From contig MCFE01000014.1 in the NCBI GenBank assembly GCA_002104905.1, positions 124,001-188,000 on the forward strand: a stretch of 64,000 nt of DNA, read 5' to 3'. Below are positions 31,934 to 43,159 of this stretch, piece by piece; position 1 is the stretch's first letter; each line of letters begins with the position of its first letter. Origin of the DNA: Basidiobolus meristosporus CBS 931.73. Taxonomy: Eukaryota; Basidiobolomycota; Basidiobolomycetes; Basidiobolales; Basidiobolaceae. Under the pieces are notes generated by a model. The model ran no database searches and was not told the DNA's origin. It worked only from the letters and a program-made list of their open reading frames with translations. A program made the position numbers and the translations under genes.

Positions 31934-32899
31934 ATGTCATTTATACGTAGACCAGTGCTATACTCAGCTCTTCGTTCCAACCTTACCTCCAGGCTCCTAC
32001 GCCCAGCCCCTCGACAACCCCTGTTCACCCCCATTTTGTGCTCACCAAACCTTCTGGAAAGGAAGTATGGTACTTGCTCTTCAACCCCCCATTCCTTGGA
32101 GCTAGGGAAAAGCTGCTGGCGCTGTAAAGAGGACCTAAGAAGTAGTGAGGTTTTCTGCCACAATTCTACCTGTGGCACCATTCAGCCGATACCCACCTCG
32201 GTGACCTTTTTTGATGTCCTGGTTGGGTATGTGTTTGTTGTATCTCAACTTTGGTGTTTGGATCTAGCTAATTCGAAATTTTCTAGTGAGGAAGTGTTTG
32301 ATGTCAATATCGCACAGCTCAAGAAGAAGTATCTGAGCTTGCAGCAACAGGTGCATCCTGATAGTTACACGCGCAAACCTCAAGTGGGTATACCCTTCTC
32401 AACGACGTTCCACCGGTCTTACTAAACACCCTTCCCTCTTATAGAAGGAGTTTGAGTGCGCACAAGTGCAATCAGCCTGGTTAAATAGAGCTTATCACAC
32501 CTTAAGAGATCCGCTTCATCGCGCACAGTACTTGGTTAGCACTTACCGCAACACGTCCATGTTAGTCAGGGTGCTAAATTTCATCTATCTTCTATCTAGC
32601 TGGAACTTCGTGGAGTTCAAGTTGAGGAATCCGAATCATTAGATGACCCGGAGTTACTAATGGAGGTGCTGGAGGTGCGAGAGGAGCTTGAAGACGCCCA
32701 AACTGAATCGGAGGTGGACGATATCAGACTTGCAAATGAATCTAAATTGAAGGAGTCTATTCAGGAGCTATCGCTCGCCTTCAAGGAGAATGATTTGGAA
32801 AGAGCAAAGCAACTTTCCATCCAGCTCCAGTATTGGGTTAACATCAAGAAGGCCACCCAGGAGTGGTCGCCTAACAAGCAAGCCTATGTCAGCCACTAA
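31934..32899 (+). CDS. HSCB: HSCB/Jac1, J-domain co-chaperone for Fe-S cluster transfer
   Basis: Four exons (31934-32226, 32287-32383, 32445-32534, 32600-32899) encode 259 residues. HSCB/Jac1 delivers the scaffold Isu to mitochondrial Hsp70 and stimulates its ATPase. The N-terminus is Arg/Ser-rich without acids, a mitochondrial presequence. A four-cysteine cluster follows (CWRC ... CHNSTC), as in animal HSCB but absent in yeast Jac1. The J domain has VNIAQLKKKYLSLQQQVHPD with the essential HPD. The C-terminal helical domain (LLMEVLEVREELEDA to AKQLSIQLQYWVNI) is the scaffold-binding part. The exon 2 donor is GTGGGT. Human HSCB is of similar length (235). Confidence 0.93.
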
Positions 32900-33516
32900 A
32901 TTTGGCAGTTCTACCCAAGTCTTGCATCTAGAGACGCCGCATCCGAGAGTTATCATTTCTAAACATTTTCCATTCACATAAGAGATCCCATTTACAGCAC
33001 TGCTCCACATTTTCTTTAGTTTCCCGCGTCTGCATTGCTTTGAAACATATTGTAATTAATTTATCACTGGCAACTTCGAAGTAGATTTCTTAGAAACCCT
33101 TGCATTCCCCTAATTCTCACGATACGCCAATTCTTTGCAAACAATCGGTAATCAAACTGAACCGAGTTTTTTTTGGATGTCCTCCCTCCATTACTCAGTG
33201 ATCAGCACTACATGTTCGACTCACCGATTGCTCTGACTATTGGTGATCGGAATGTTTATCATTGTACCACTTGCCACATCCCTTCCCGACATGGTGAAAG
33301 GAATCCCCATTAAATTTGACTATCCACACTTGCATATCTACTTGAATGACGGTGCTCCACTCTGTGGAGTAAAAATGGCTCCAGAGACAAACAACCTGTC
33401 CACCATCGTGACTTGAAAGGAATATATTCTTTAATAAAATATTTTAAGGGCGATGGTGAAATCCTAGGATTTTGGGAACATTAGGGGCAGCATGGCAAAC
33501 GACGTGGATGAGAGGA
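32900..33516. other. convergent intergenic region
   Basis: 617 bp between two genes that point towards each other. It holds the 3' flanks only. TTAATAAAATATTTTA near 33431-33446 is a candidate polyadenylation region. No gene recognised. Confidence 0.5.
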
Positions 33517-33929
33517 TTACTTCTCCTCAGTGAGCTCTAGTTGATCGTTGTAACCGTGCTTCTTGAGATCTTTCCAGGTCTCCTCGGGCTCCGAGAGGGT
33601 TTGTAAGTGATACATTTGGTAGAAACCTTTCTTCGTTAAATGGCCGTCGTCGTTGATGTCGAAGTTGTCTTTGATCTCTTCTATTGTATCTTCGTCAAAC
33701 TGGGAGTGGGAATAGGGAGCATGGATTAGTCAGGGAACGGGCGAACGGAAGCAACAGAGAAACAACTTACAGGTTCGCCATTGGTGGCGGAGGAAAAGGC
33801 CTCCAACTCTTTCTCATTGAGGGCGCCATCTTTGTCCTCATCGAAGCGCTCGAAAATCTCGTACAAGGCCTTCTCGAGCAGAGGGTGGAGGGTGTCCTCT
33901 TCTTCGTCAAATAGGTTCAGTTTTGTCAT
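33517..33929 (-). CDS. small two-EF-hand calcium-binding protein
   Basis: Two exons (33929-33771 and 33699-33517) encode 113 residues. There are two EF-hands: the first, DEDKDGALNEKE, has all calcium ligands including the final Glu. The second, DINDDGHLTKKG, has Gly in place of the last acidic ligand and probably binds weakly. The first EF-hand helix is HPLLEKALYEIFERF. No signal peptide or membrane segment is seen. The start is the ATG at 33929 (MTKLNLFDEEED). The frame is open further upstream, but that part looks like a basic 5' leader. The specific partner or pathway is unknown. Confidence 0.85.
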
Positions 33930-34949
33930 CGGTGGTTTCAGTGACAACAATTGTGTGATATCCCAACCTACATTAAAACCTCTTAAATCCTTGGATCTTT
34001 TTTTTTCTTTTCTACCATCTTGATGTGGTGGATACATAATCAAGCTTGCTAGATGATTGGTTGTGGTCTAAAGACTGAGGATTTAAAGTTAATTAAATCC
34101 TTCCATCGTTAAACAAGAAAGTTGCTTAAATTTGGGTGGGTGCAATATCCAGTTGTCACCACACCAGGCACTATCCTTTTATGATAAACCAGTATCAAAC
34201 CTGCGTCAATAGTGTCTGCAACGAGCCTAATAAATATCTAGATCTCCAATCTGAGGATCATCCTCCGACTCGATTGGTGTTGAAAGACTGCTCTTCATTT
34301 ATCGAGGAGACATTGACGATCTGAACAAAGAAAAGCTGTACGACCTTCTCTTTATCGATTAAATTAATGCATTGAAATGGGATCGTATCAGGCCAATCAA
34401 TGCAAATAGTGAAGCGACCAGCATCAAGGCAACATGGATTTCATCCAATTTACCGCTGACTTGCGGTTCTTTGAACACCGTAGCGAATCAACAAGAGTTT
34501 CCATCAATAGCAATTCTCAAATTAACCTCATACTTGTATTAGTTACGAATCGGCTTGATTGGAAGACCAACAGCAATGAATCAATTATGGTAAATTGATG
34601 TATTATCGTCTTTGGACTTGGAAGTGGGATGGGAATTATTCAAGAAATTCTAGAGGAGGGAAGGATTCGTATGTAATGTTCAAATGAATCCTTTTTTTCT
34701 CTAAAGAAATATATGCATTAGTACAGTAGTTGGAATCGTGATATCTTGATATCACCCTGGATTTCACACAACGTCAGGCCACCAAAATTTCTGACTTGCT
34801 TACATCAAAGTGGAGTATTGTCTTTGTATTGCCTGAGTCGTCATTCTCTCCGTTCGCTTGATTTCTTACCACCGTAAGTACCTCCAGTGTTTTATTCGAG
34901 CGTTGAATAGTGTCTTAGACAACTTTAGTGGATATATACAGAGACGAAA
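33930..34949. promoter_or_regulatory. divergent promoter region, EF-hand gene (-) and transportin gene (+)
   Basis: 1.02 kb between two start codons of opposite strands. No gene or repeat recognised. GTGGATATATACAG just before the transportin ATG contains a TATA-like sequence. Confidence 0.45.
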
Positions 34950-37900
34950 ATGAATTGGGCTCCTCGCCAAGAAGACCTACTTCAGCTGTTGCAGCTATTG
35001 AAGGATTCCATTTCTTCCAATAATGAAGTTCAAACCATGGTGCAACAGGTAATGGTCCACATCATCTGAAACCCCACAAGTCTGACAAAACAGCGCTTGT
35101 TTTTGGCTCTGCTAAGCCTCCACTGTGGCGCTGTTTTCCCGGGGTTCAACATGGTCTATTTTACTGTGGCTGACATATCTCTCAACAGAAACTTGACTCC
35201 TTCAACAAGATACCAGATTACAACAACTATCTTATTTACATCTTGACTCAGATGCCACAGGAGGAGGCCTCTATTCGTGCTATTGCGGGTCTTTTACTCA
35301 AGAATAATGTTCGCATGTATTTCCTGGAAATCACCCCCCAAGTCTTGGAATACGTCAAGGCTCTATCTCTGCAGGCTATTGGTGACCCTGACCATATGGT
35401 CAGAGGTACCATCGGTACTATTATCACCACTATAGTCTCCCGTGGCGGCCTTTCCGCATGGCCACAGGTGTTGCAAAGGTTGATGGAGCTTCTTGATCAT
35501 CCCGACAGTAATGTAGTCGAGGTAAGTTCCATGGGGTTTCTTTTTTTACATCTTACATACCAACCACTAGACTCTGACAACATTGAACATAGGGCGCGTT
35601 CGGTGCGCTGCAAAAGATCTGTGAGGATTCTCCCCGTGAGCTAGACCAAGACATCAACGGAAGTCGTCCTTTAGATTACATGATTCCCAAGTTCATTAGT
35701 TATTTCGATTCTCCCGAGCTAAGAATCCGCGTTTACGCACTCTCCTGCATCAATCAGTTTATCCTGATGCGTTCTCAATCTCTATTCACTCATATTGACA
35801 TCTTCGTGGCTGCACTTTTCAAGAGAGCGACCGACCATGCTCCCGAAGTGCGCAAGAATGTTTGCCAAGCGCTGGTCATGCTCCTAGAGGCTCGTCCGGA
35901 CAAGCTTCTTCCGGAACTACCAAATCTTGTGGAGTACATGCTTTACTCCACGCAAGACGATGACGAGAATGTTTCTTTAGAAGCTTGCGAGTTCTGGCTA
36001 GCATTTGCCGAACAGGATGAGCTTCACGATCACCTACGCCCATATCTTCCCAAGGTCATCCCAGTCTTACTGAAGGGCATGGTTTACAGTGAAATGGATA
36101 TCATGGCACTGGGCGGTGATGAAGATGATGCCAACGTTCCGGATAACGAGCAAGACATCAAGCCCCGCCACCACCGTGCCAAAACTCACGAGTTTGAGCA
36201 TACTGATCCTCAAAATCCACCTACCACCAACCATGAGGTTGATGATGAATCTGATGATGAGGATTGGGATGAGGACGAAGATGATATTTATTCTGAATGG
36301 AATCTCCGTAAATGCTCTGCTGCGGCTTTAGATGTCCTATCAACCGTCTACGGCAATGAGATGCTAGATACCCTTCTTCCTTTACTCAAGGAGCAGCTAT
36401 TCAACGCAGAGTGGAAGCACAAGGAGTGCGGTATCCTGGCTCTAGGTGCTATTGGCGAAGGGTGTATGTCTGGTATTGAGCCACATCTTCCGGATTTGGT
36501 TCCATTCCTTCTTCAGAGTCTGAACGACCCTAAGCCTCTTATCCGGTCCATCACTTGCTGGACTTTAGGAAGATATGCCAAATGGTGTATTTTTCCTCCA
36601 CAGCCTGAGGCTCGCTCGAAGTATTTCGAGCCCCTGTTAGAGGGATTGCTTCGGATGGTCCTTGATAACAACAAGCGAGTTCAGGAGGCTGGTTGCAGTG
36701 CATTTGCTACCTTGGAGGAAGAGGCTGGTGAGGAGCTTATCCCTTATCTTGAGCCTATCCTTCGAAACCTCGTGTTTGCGTTCCAAAAATATCAACAAAA
36801 GAATCTGTTGATTCTGTATGATGCCATTGGTACTCTTGCTGATTCCGTTGGTAATGCACTAAACAAGAAAGAGTTTATTGACGTCTTAATGCCTCCGTTG
36901 ATCGAGAGATGGCAATCCGTTAGTGACGATGATAGAGACCTCTTCCCTCTACTTGAATGCTTATCATCCGTAGCAGCCGCCTTGGAGTCCGGATTTGCTC
37001 CATTTGCCCAGCCTGTATACCAGCGCTGTGTTCACCTGGTTAACAACACTCTCATGCAAACTCAAATATACCAACAAAATCCATCCATGGAATCGCCTGA
37101 TAAGGATTTCATGATTGTCGCCTTGGATCTACTAAGTGGCTTGGTTCAAGGTTTAAACACCAGCGTCGAAAGTCTAGTTGCCAGTAGCAACCCACCACTG
37201 TTGCCGTTGTTGGGTGTTTGCATGCAGGATACCTCTGCTGAAGTGAGACAATCGGCCTATGCGCTACTTGGCGATCTGGCCATTTCTTGTTTTGCCCACC
37301 TGAAGCCACATTTGGGACAACTTATGCCAGAGTTGATATGCCAGATCGACCCGCAGTCAGAGCATATTAGCGTCTGCAACAATGCTGCCTGGGCGGCTGG
37401 TGAGATTGGTCTGCAGTGTGGTGCTGAAATGCAGCCCTATGTCAACCCTCTACTAGAGCGACTTTTCCCGCTCATAAACAACGAGCACACACCCCGCACT
37501 TTACTGGAGAATGCCGCTATTACGATCGGTCGTCTTAGTTTGGTCTGTCCAGAAATCATTGCGCCACATCTGGAGATGTTTCTAGAGCACTGGTAAGTCC
37601 ACGCAATGATCCGCATGTTTCCTTGGCCAACTTCGTAACTGACAGAACCTTTAGGTGTAAGGCATTGCGTGGGATTCGTGATAACTCCGAGAAAGACTCT
37701 GCGTTCCGTGGGGTGTGTACCATAATCCAAACCAACCCCAATGGCGCAGCCAAGGTAAACCTAGAGGCATACTCTGGACACGAGTCAGCCACGCATTAAA
37801 CTGAATCCTCTATTCTACTATATAGAGTTTTGTTTACTTCTGTGATGCTGCTACCAACTGGAATTCACCTTCCCAGGAGCTGAATGAAATGTTTAGAAAG

Positions 37901-38066
37901 GTGAGCCACATTCCTTGTAATGTATCCGTTCCATACGGGTTCCCACTTATATTTCTTGTAGATTTTTATGGGATTCAAGCAAATGATTGGTCCAAACTGG
38001 GACAACTACGTTTCCACATTCCCGCCCACCATCAGACAGAAACTTCAAGAGAGATACGGCGTTTAA
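34950..38066 (+). CDS. KAP104: transportin (karyopherin beta-2), nuclear import receptor
   Basis: Six exons (34950-35048, 35189-35521, 35593-37592, 37655-37754, 37826-37900, 37962-38066) encode 903 residues, close to the about 900 of transportin-1. It imports proteins with PY-type signals such as hnRNPs. The N-terminus is [24 protein letters not shown] repeats run throughout. The long acidic H8 loop is present (residues near [21 protein letters not shown]), which releases cargo when RanGTP binds. The C-terminus includes [23 protein letters not shown]. Splice joins are in frame at every junction. Its 3' end faces the lectin gene. Confidence 0.97.
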
Positions 38067-38605
38067 GGGGATTTAATCACCATCGCATCATGCTCTGTGT
38101 TACTCATATCATTCATACATCCCTTTAGTTTTATTCTTTCCTAATAATTACGTTCCACTATATTTCTCGATCAGAGCTGTTCATCCTTTTCCCTTTCCCC
38201 TTCCCCTTTGCCCTATCCCCAACTTAATCCAAGAGTCCGAAAGATGGATGTACGTATCGAGAAACAATGGTTTTATGTTCACATCAAATAATCAATCGGT
38301 TGGTCTGGATAATTCATCCCTTCTCTTGTACACTGACGAGAACACCGTTTGCGAATCCTCTCAAATGAATATGCCCACATATCCCTTATGGTATCCGGGA
38401 CCAACGACCCGGAAATTTATGGTGTCTATATTACGCCTATAAATCACTGTATCAAGGATGTGTTGACGGCCATCTGGATGGGCAACAGGTCATTTTATTG
38501 CTGGCTGGTGGTTTTGAAGAGTGAAACGGGTGTGGAGGAGATGAAAAAGAAAACCGATCCAAGTGAGATTTTTACACTTGGCAGAAGCTTATGTGAATGG
38601 ACACT
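38067..38605. other. convergent intergenic region
   Basis: 539 bp between the 3' ends of the transportin and lectin genes. A pyrimidine-rich run with repeated TTCCCC lies near 38188-38210. No gene recognised. Confidence 0.5.
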
Positions 38606-40041
38606 CTAGAAACGCTTGGCGTTCCGTTGATTCTTTTGGTAAACATAGTAGATCAATCCACCGACAGTTAGGATAGCGGCCAGCTTCCAGAAGAATCCGA
38701 TGGATTCACTTTCGTGGCGGACTGGTTGAGGTGTGCTAGGTTGGTAGGTGTCCTGAAGAGAAAAACCAAGTTGAATATAAAGAAAGAGCGAAAATTTAGG
38801 TGACCGTTGCACTCACTTTTCTCTTAATGGAGTGTGAGCTGATGCTAATGATCTCATGGGAATCTATGGTGGAGGAAGGCATCAGTACCAGAAGGAAGTG
38901 ATTCTGCGGCTAGGTCAACGTTACCCGATATCTCTCCAGTATGAGCACTGAAGCCAAGATAAACAATGCTTGGCAGAATTGCGTTGTCAATAGTAAAGCA
39001 GTCGGTCCATTTTCCTTCCGTCTCAGATTGAAGTTGAACCTACATGGGGGAGTCAGAAGAGGATTCGGGATGGGATCCACATATAACCAGCAACCCTACC
39101 TGTACGTATTGTCCCTTAGAATAGCTGACACGGGCTTTGGTTGGGAAATCTTTTCCACGGAAATCAGCCTGTCAGATGGAGCTGTAAGCGTGCATGAACG
39201 GGCATATTTCGCATTATGATCACATGGTTCTCGAACCTCACAACCACCACGTCTGGTAGGCTCGCCATCTTGGTCCACATCGTAGGAGGTTTTTCCATCA
39301 CCAATCATAGCACTGACGTAGGGGAAAGAATACTGGGGGAACAAAACGATCAGACTTGAAGCTAACGTGTTATCGGTATGGAGAATCTTAACTTACAGGA
39401 TGCTTGGCGTTGGCATAGGTATCAAAGAAGACACCCAATCCTTCGAATCTATCTACGCTACCGAACACAGGCCCTGAAATAAAGATGTGAACGGCTGTCG
39501 TTTGATTCATGAAGAATACGCCGCCATACCAGTTTGAGGGTCATTGGTGGTTGCCCAGAAAGCAAAGCCATCCCCGAAGATATTGGTACCATGACCGTCT
39601 ACCTTGAACTCGAACTCTACTTCCCAGGAATTGGTAGGTAGAGCCTACAATAGAATTAATCCGACTATGAGTGAAAACATTCGCCATCGCGTGGAGGTAG
39701 AGGGAATGGGATTCAACTGACATGCTTACTCCACAGCCAACCCGCTCTACTAGGGAGATCAGCGGTCAGCTGAACACCCTTGTAAGTGTTCACGACGGTG
39801 TCTCCACCGAACTCGAAATGGTTCGAGCGCATTTCTTCATCTGTTCGTTTATGAGCAAATCCAGGTAAGTATTCATCATCAAGCCGGCTAAAGACAATGC
39901 TCACACTTTACCTATGTAAGGCATATGCAAGGAGAGGGAGGGTAGATACAGCTTGTCTTCCTCGGCAGCAGAGGCCTTGGAAGCAAGCAGCAAGCTGGTA
40001 GCAAGTGTAAACACGCAAGTGAAGAGTCGTTTACTGTGCAT
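38606..40041 (-). CDS. L-type lectin, VIP36/Emp47-like cargo receptor
   Basis: Nine exons: 40041-39912, 39840-39722, 39644-39530, 39473-39397, 39332-39237, 39168-39100, 39039-38925, 38863-38817 and 38752-38606, giving 304 residues. The protein is type I: signal peptide 1-25 (MHSKRLFTCVFTLATSLLLA), a legume-lectin-like carbohydrate domain with NSWEVEFEFKV, GDGFAFWATTND, the calcium-binding region GLGVFFDTYANAKHP and HEIISISS, one transmembrane helix near the end (WKLAAILTVGGLIYYVY) and a short basic cytosolic tail (QKNQRNAKRF). VIP36 ends in KRFY, so the tail is comparable. It would bind high-mannose glycoproteins in ER-Golgi traffic. The exon 2 and 5 donors are unusual (GTCAGT, GTTCGA). Confidence 0.92.
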
Positions 40042-41279
40042 TTTGAACTGAAGAACTATATCCAGTAGACCAGTGACAATAACAAGGAACCGTTACTTAT
40101 ATGTTCATTGACAATGCTAGAGCTTGGTAATGGTCGAATCCGCTGGTACAAAATGATTGGTTGATTCTCGAGAAATATCGAGCCAACCTACGGAAATCTG
40201 AAACCCAAATGAGTACTCACCACTGATGAGCATAGACCTCGTACCAACACAATTTAATTGCAAAAAAAAAGTTATTCCAATTTTATGTGATGTTTGCCTC
40301 GAGCGGGTGCCTCGGGCCAATAGGTTTACTCTAGCCAAATTGTGCATCAGTCTTGTCCTTGTACTTATGTCATCGAATATTACCAAGTCTGCTGGCTGAG
40401 GAATGCACTGAATTGCAAGCCTCTGAGTGCTTCAGACGGTATGGATGAGGAAGAAACAGTAGCTTAGCAGCTGAGGTGGATGCTCTATTGTGAAGAAGGG
40501 TTCCCTAGGCCTACCTGTTTGACTACTCTTCGACGAACGGGTGCGATTTGCGGTCGTCAAATATCACACGGTGGGCGCGGGGTAAAGACGCATCATTAGC
40601 GAAAGATCCACACAGGCCCATACACTAATGCTCTTAAGGAAGTCGCTGATACCCCGTGCTGGGAGACAGTCTAGATGTACATGTAGCTTTTGGGAGGCGA
40701 GCCTGGGTCTCGCATCCTAGGTAGGCGATTCTTTTTCCCAAGACCATATATCTATCCATTTTCTTATGCAACTCTGTTTAAGTCAACTGGTCCACCGAGT
40801 TTGTCACACTCACCAATACCGATTTCCTTTCCATAATGCATATCACGAAGCAGCTAGTGAAGTAATCTCGGCGGTTGCCATATCTGGCATCAAACTCATC
40901 TCACAGCCATTTCGTACCAAATTCAGGTGTTGAACTGAGTACTGCAAGCAGTCCCTACTTGCCCAACCTGCCCTTCACACAGCTTCGTGTTGAGGCAAAA
41001 GCATGCACACAGGACGGGTAGAACTAACGGCAGTATACATTCCTATCCAGTTGAAATTAGCGATATGCTCCTCGTTTAATCTCCACTTCAACATGAATGA
41101 ATGTCAATGTCCCATCTGCCCAAAACAATACAGCTGCAGTGACAACAACGCTTGACAAGATTGGGTGGAGGGTTCACAAGGGGGAGGGATTCTATTTTAC
41201 TCAATACTAGCATTGCTCCGCTGACAACTCAACCAAGGCAACGATAATCTTAGGCCGACCTCTATTGTACGTTCTCCCA
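40042..41279. other. intergenic, lectin promoter side; no gene recognised
   Basis: 1.24 kb between the lectin start and the glutamate kinase stop, both on the minus strand. No supported frame, RNA or repeat. ACTTATATGTTC near 40095 (plus strand) may be part of the lectin promoter. Confidence 0.5.
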
Positions 41280-42657
41280 TCATGCTAGACGAGCCAAGTT
41301 TTCCCTCTCCACTATACAAGGGGAATCCACATAGCCTAGCAACTCTGGGAATTGGGAGCTTTTGCATCCCTTGATAATATTAATCTCCACGCTGGAGTAG
41401 TTCACCAGCCCCTTGGCTAAAGTGATGGACTCCACCGTCCCGTCCGGTCCAACCTCTTCATACACAACATTGACCGCTTGGCTGGCATTGAAGTAACCAT
41501 CCACTCGCACAATCCCCGCTGCAAACAGGCTACTCTTGTGTCGAGTGAGCGCCAATTTGGCCCCATGGTCCACCACGATGGAGCCGGCGTTGTGAAGCCC
41601 GTGTAAAATCCACCATTTCCTATCCAGCATTGGGTCGTGTTTGGCCACGAAGCGTGTATGCAGTGGCGGATTACCAGTCCCTCCGTTTTGCAGGCTATCG
41701 ATGATCTCGAACACTCTTTCCGGCCGGGATCCGCGAGTGATGATGGTGGTGACACCGGCCGCGGTGGCTAGCTCGGCCGCGACAAGTTTGGTCACCATCC
41801 CCCCTGTCCCTAAGGCACTTCCGGGGGTAGTGACGGTGATTTCCTCCTTGAGCTTACTGATGTCGTCGACCACTTGAACAGCGCGAGCGGCAGGGTTTGT
41901 GCGTGGATTGTCCGTGTACAGACAGTCGACGTCGGTCAGAAGAAAGAGGTAGTCCGCGTGGATGATCCCAGCAGTAATGGCGCTAAGTGTGTCGTTATCT
42001 CCGAATCGGATCTCAGCCACACTGACGGTGTCGTTCTCGTTCACGATAGGAATGACGTTCATGTTGAAGAGCTCCTCAAAGGTGTTCCGCGCGTTCAGGT
42101 ATCTGCTTCTCTGAGAGGAAAACATATCAATGGTGGATCGAGGCACGTGGTCAACCAGCAAAGAGCCCGTACCTGAGCCAAGTCATTTTTGGTAAGGAGG
42201 ATCTGAGCGATGGGTTGGTTGAATTGTCCGAACAGGTTGTCATACAGACTCATCAACCTTCCTTGGCCAACTGCAGCGATAGCCTAGGCGCAACGGGCAG
42301 ATAAGTAAAGGGAAACCTGGGTACAAGTCAATGCCATAGGCGTACCTGCTTTTTGGCCAACTCCGAGGGTTTGGAAGCGATGTCAAGCCGCCTCAAGCCG
42401 ACACCCACTGCGCCGCTGGTAACCAGGACAACACGGTGGCCCATTTTTTGCAATTTGATGATGGTCTCCACCATGCTGGATAGTGTGGCCAACAAAGGAA
42501 AGTGGGTGACCTCGTCACAGATGGAGGACGTTCCCAGTTTGAGTACGATGGTGTACCCTCGGGCTCTGCCGTGTCTAGCACTGTTCGTCAAGGTCATGTT
42601 TTGGTTCGAAGATAGAGAAGACAAGCCCTGCTCCTGTTGCTGTTGCTGTTGTTCCAT
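41280..42657 (-). CDS. PRO1: glutamate 5-kinase
   Basis: Three exons (42657-42346, 42283-42173, 42110-41280) encode 417 residues. The enzyme phosphorylates glutamate with ATP as the first, feedback-controlled step of proline synthesis. The amino-acid kinase fold shows [26 protein letters not shown], the glutamate-site block [22 protein letters not shown] and the nucleotide site [14 protein letters not shown]-terminal PUA domain (about 310-417, [13 protein letters not shown] to NIIKGCKS) is present, as in yeast Pro1 and many bacterial forms. The enzyme is monofunctional, with no gamma-glutamyl phosphate reductase fused as in plant and animal P5CS. The N-terminus starts with a short glutamine run ([10 protein letters not shown]). 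Confidence 0.96.
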
Positions 42658-43159
42658 CGCTTGTCTTCGTCTTTAAAGAGGCAAGAGAAAGGTGGGGAGA
42701 CGATGCGATTCAAGAAAAAAACCGGATAAATGAATAAGTATTAGTCATGAGTTGGAATTTATAGTACTGCTGTTTTCTCCAGTGCCAACTGACCTTTGAT
42801 AACACTCCCGGTTGTGATCCAAATTCAGAGTGACTCATGGGTCTGGGATGCACTCTCATCGAGTTACACCAATAAATCGAGATGGTCTTGGAAGTGAGTG
42901 AATAAATCTAATCGCCCCCAACAGGGCTCTGCCGCGGTATCGTGGCATGGGCCACACTGATAATCATCATGGGTGAGCCAGGAAACTCATCCAGCTCAAC
43001 GAGGTGATGCCGGGACGGGTGGGGCTCATGTGTAATTTATTGAGTATGCAACGGTTAATTCAAAGTAAATATACAATTTCAACATAACTGAAAATCCAAT
43101 GGTCGATACGGATACATGTCAGGACAAATGGAGGGGGAAGGGAGGGAAGTGGAAAGCGG
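42658..43159. other. intergenic, glutamate kinase promoter and 3' flank of the TOG gene
   Basis: 502 bp with no gene recognised. GAATAAGTATTAG and GAATAAATCTAATC occur near 42732 and 42900. Confidence 0.5.

Noticed and set aside
33930-34043. N-terminal extension of the EF-hand protein
   Set aside because: The frame is open upstream, but the earlier part is an A-rich leader with no EF-hand similarity; the ATG at 33929 directly precedes the conserved acidic segment.
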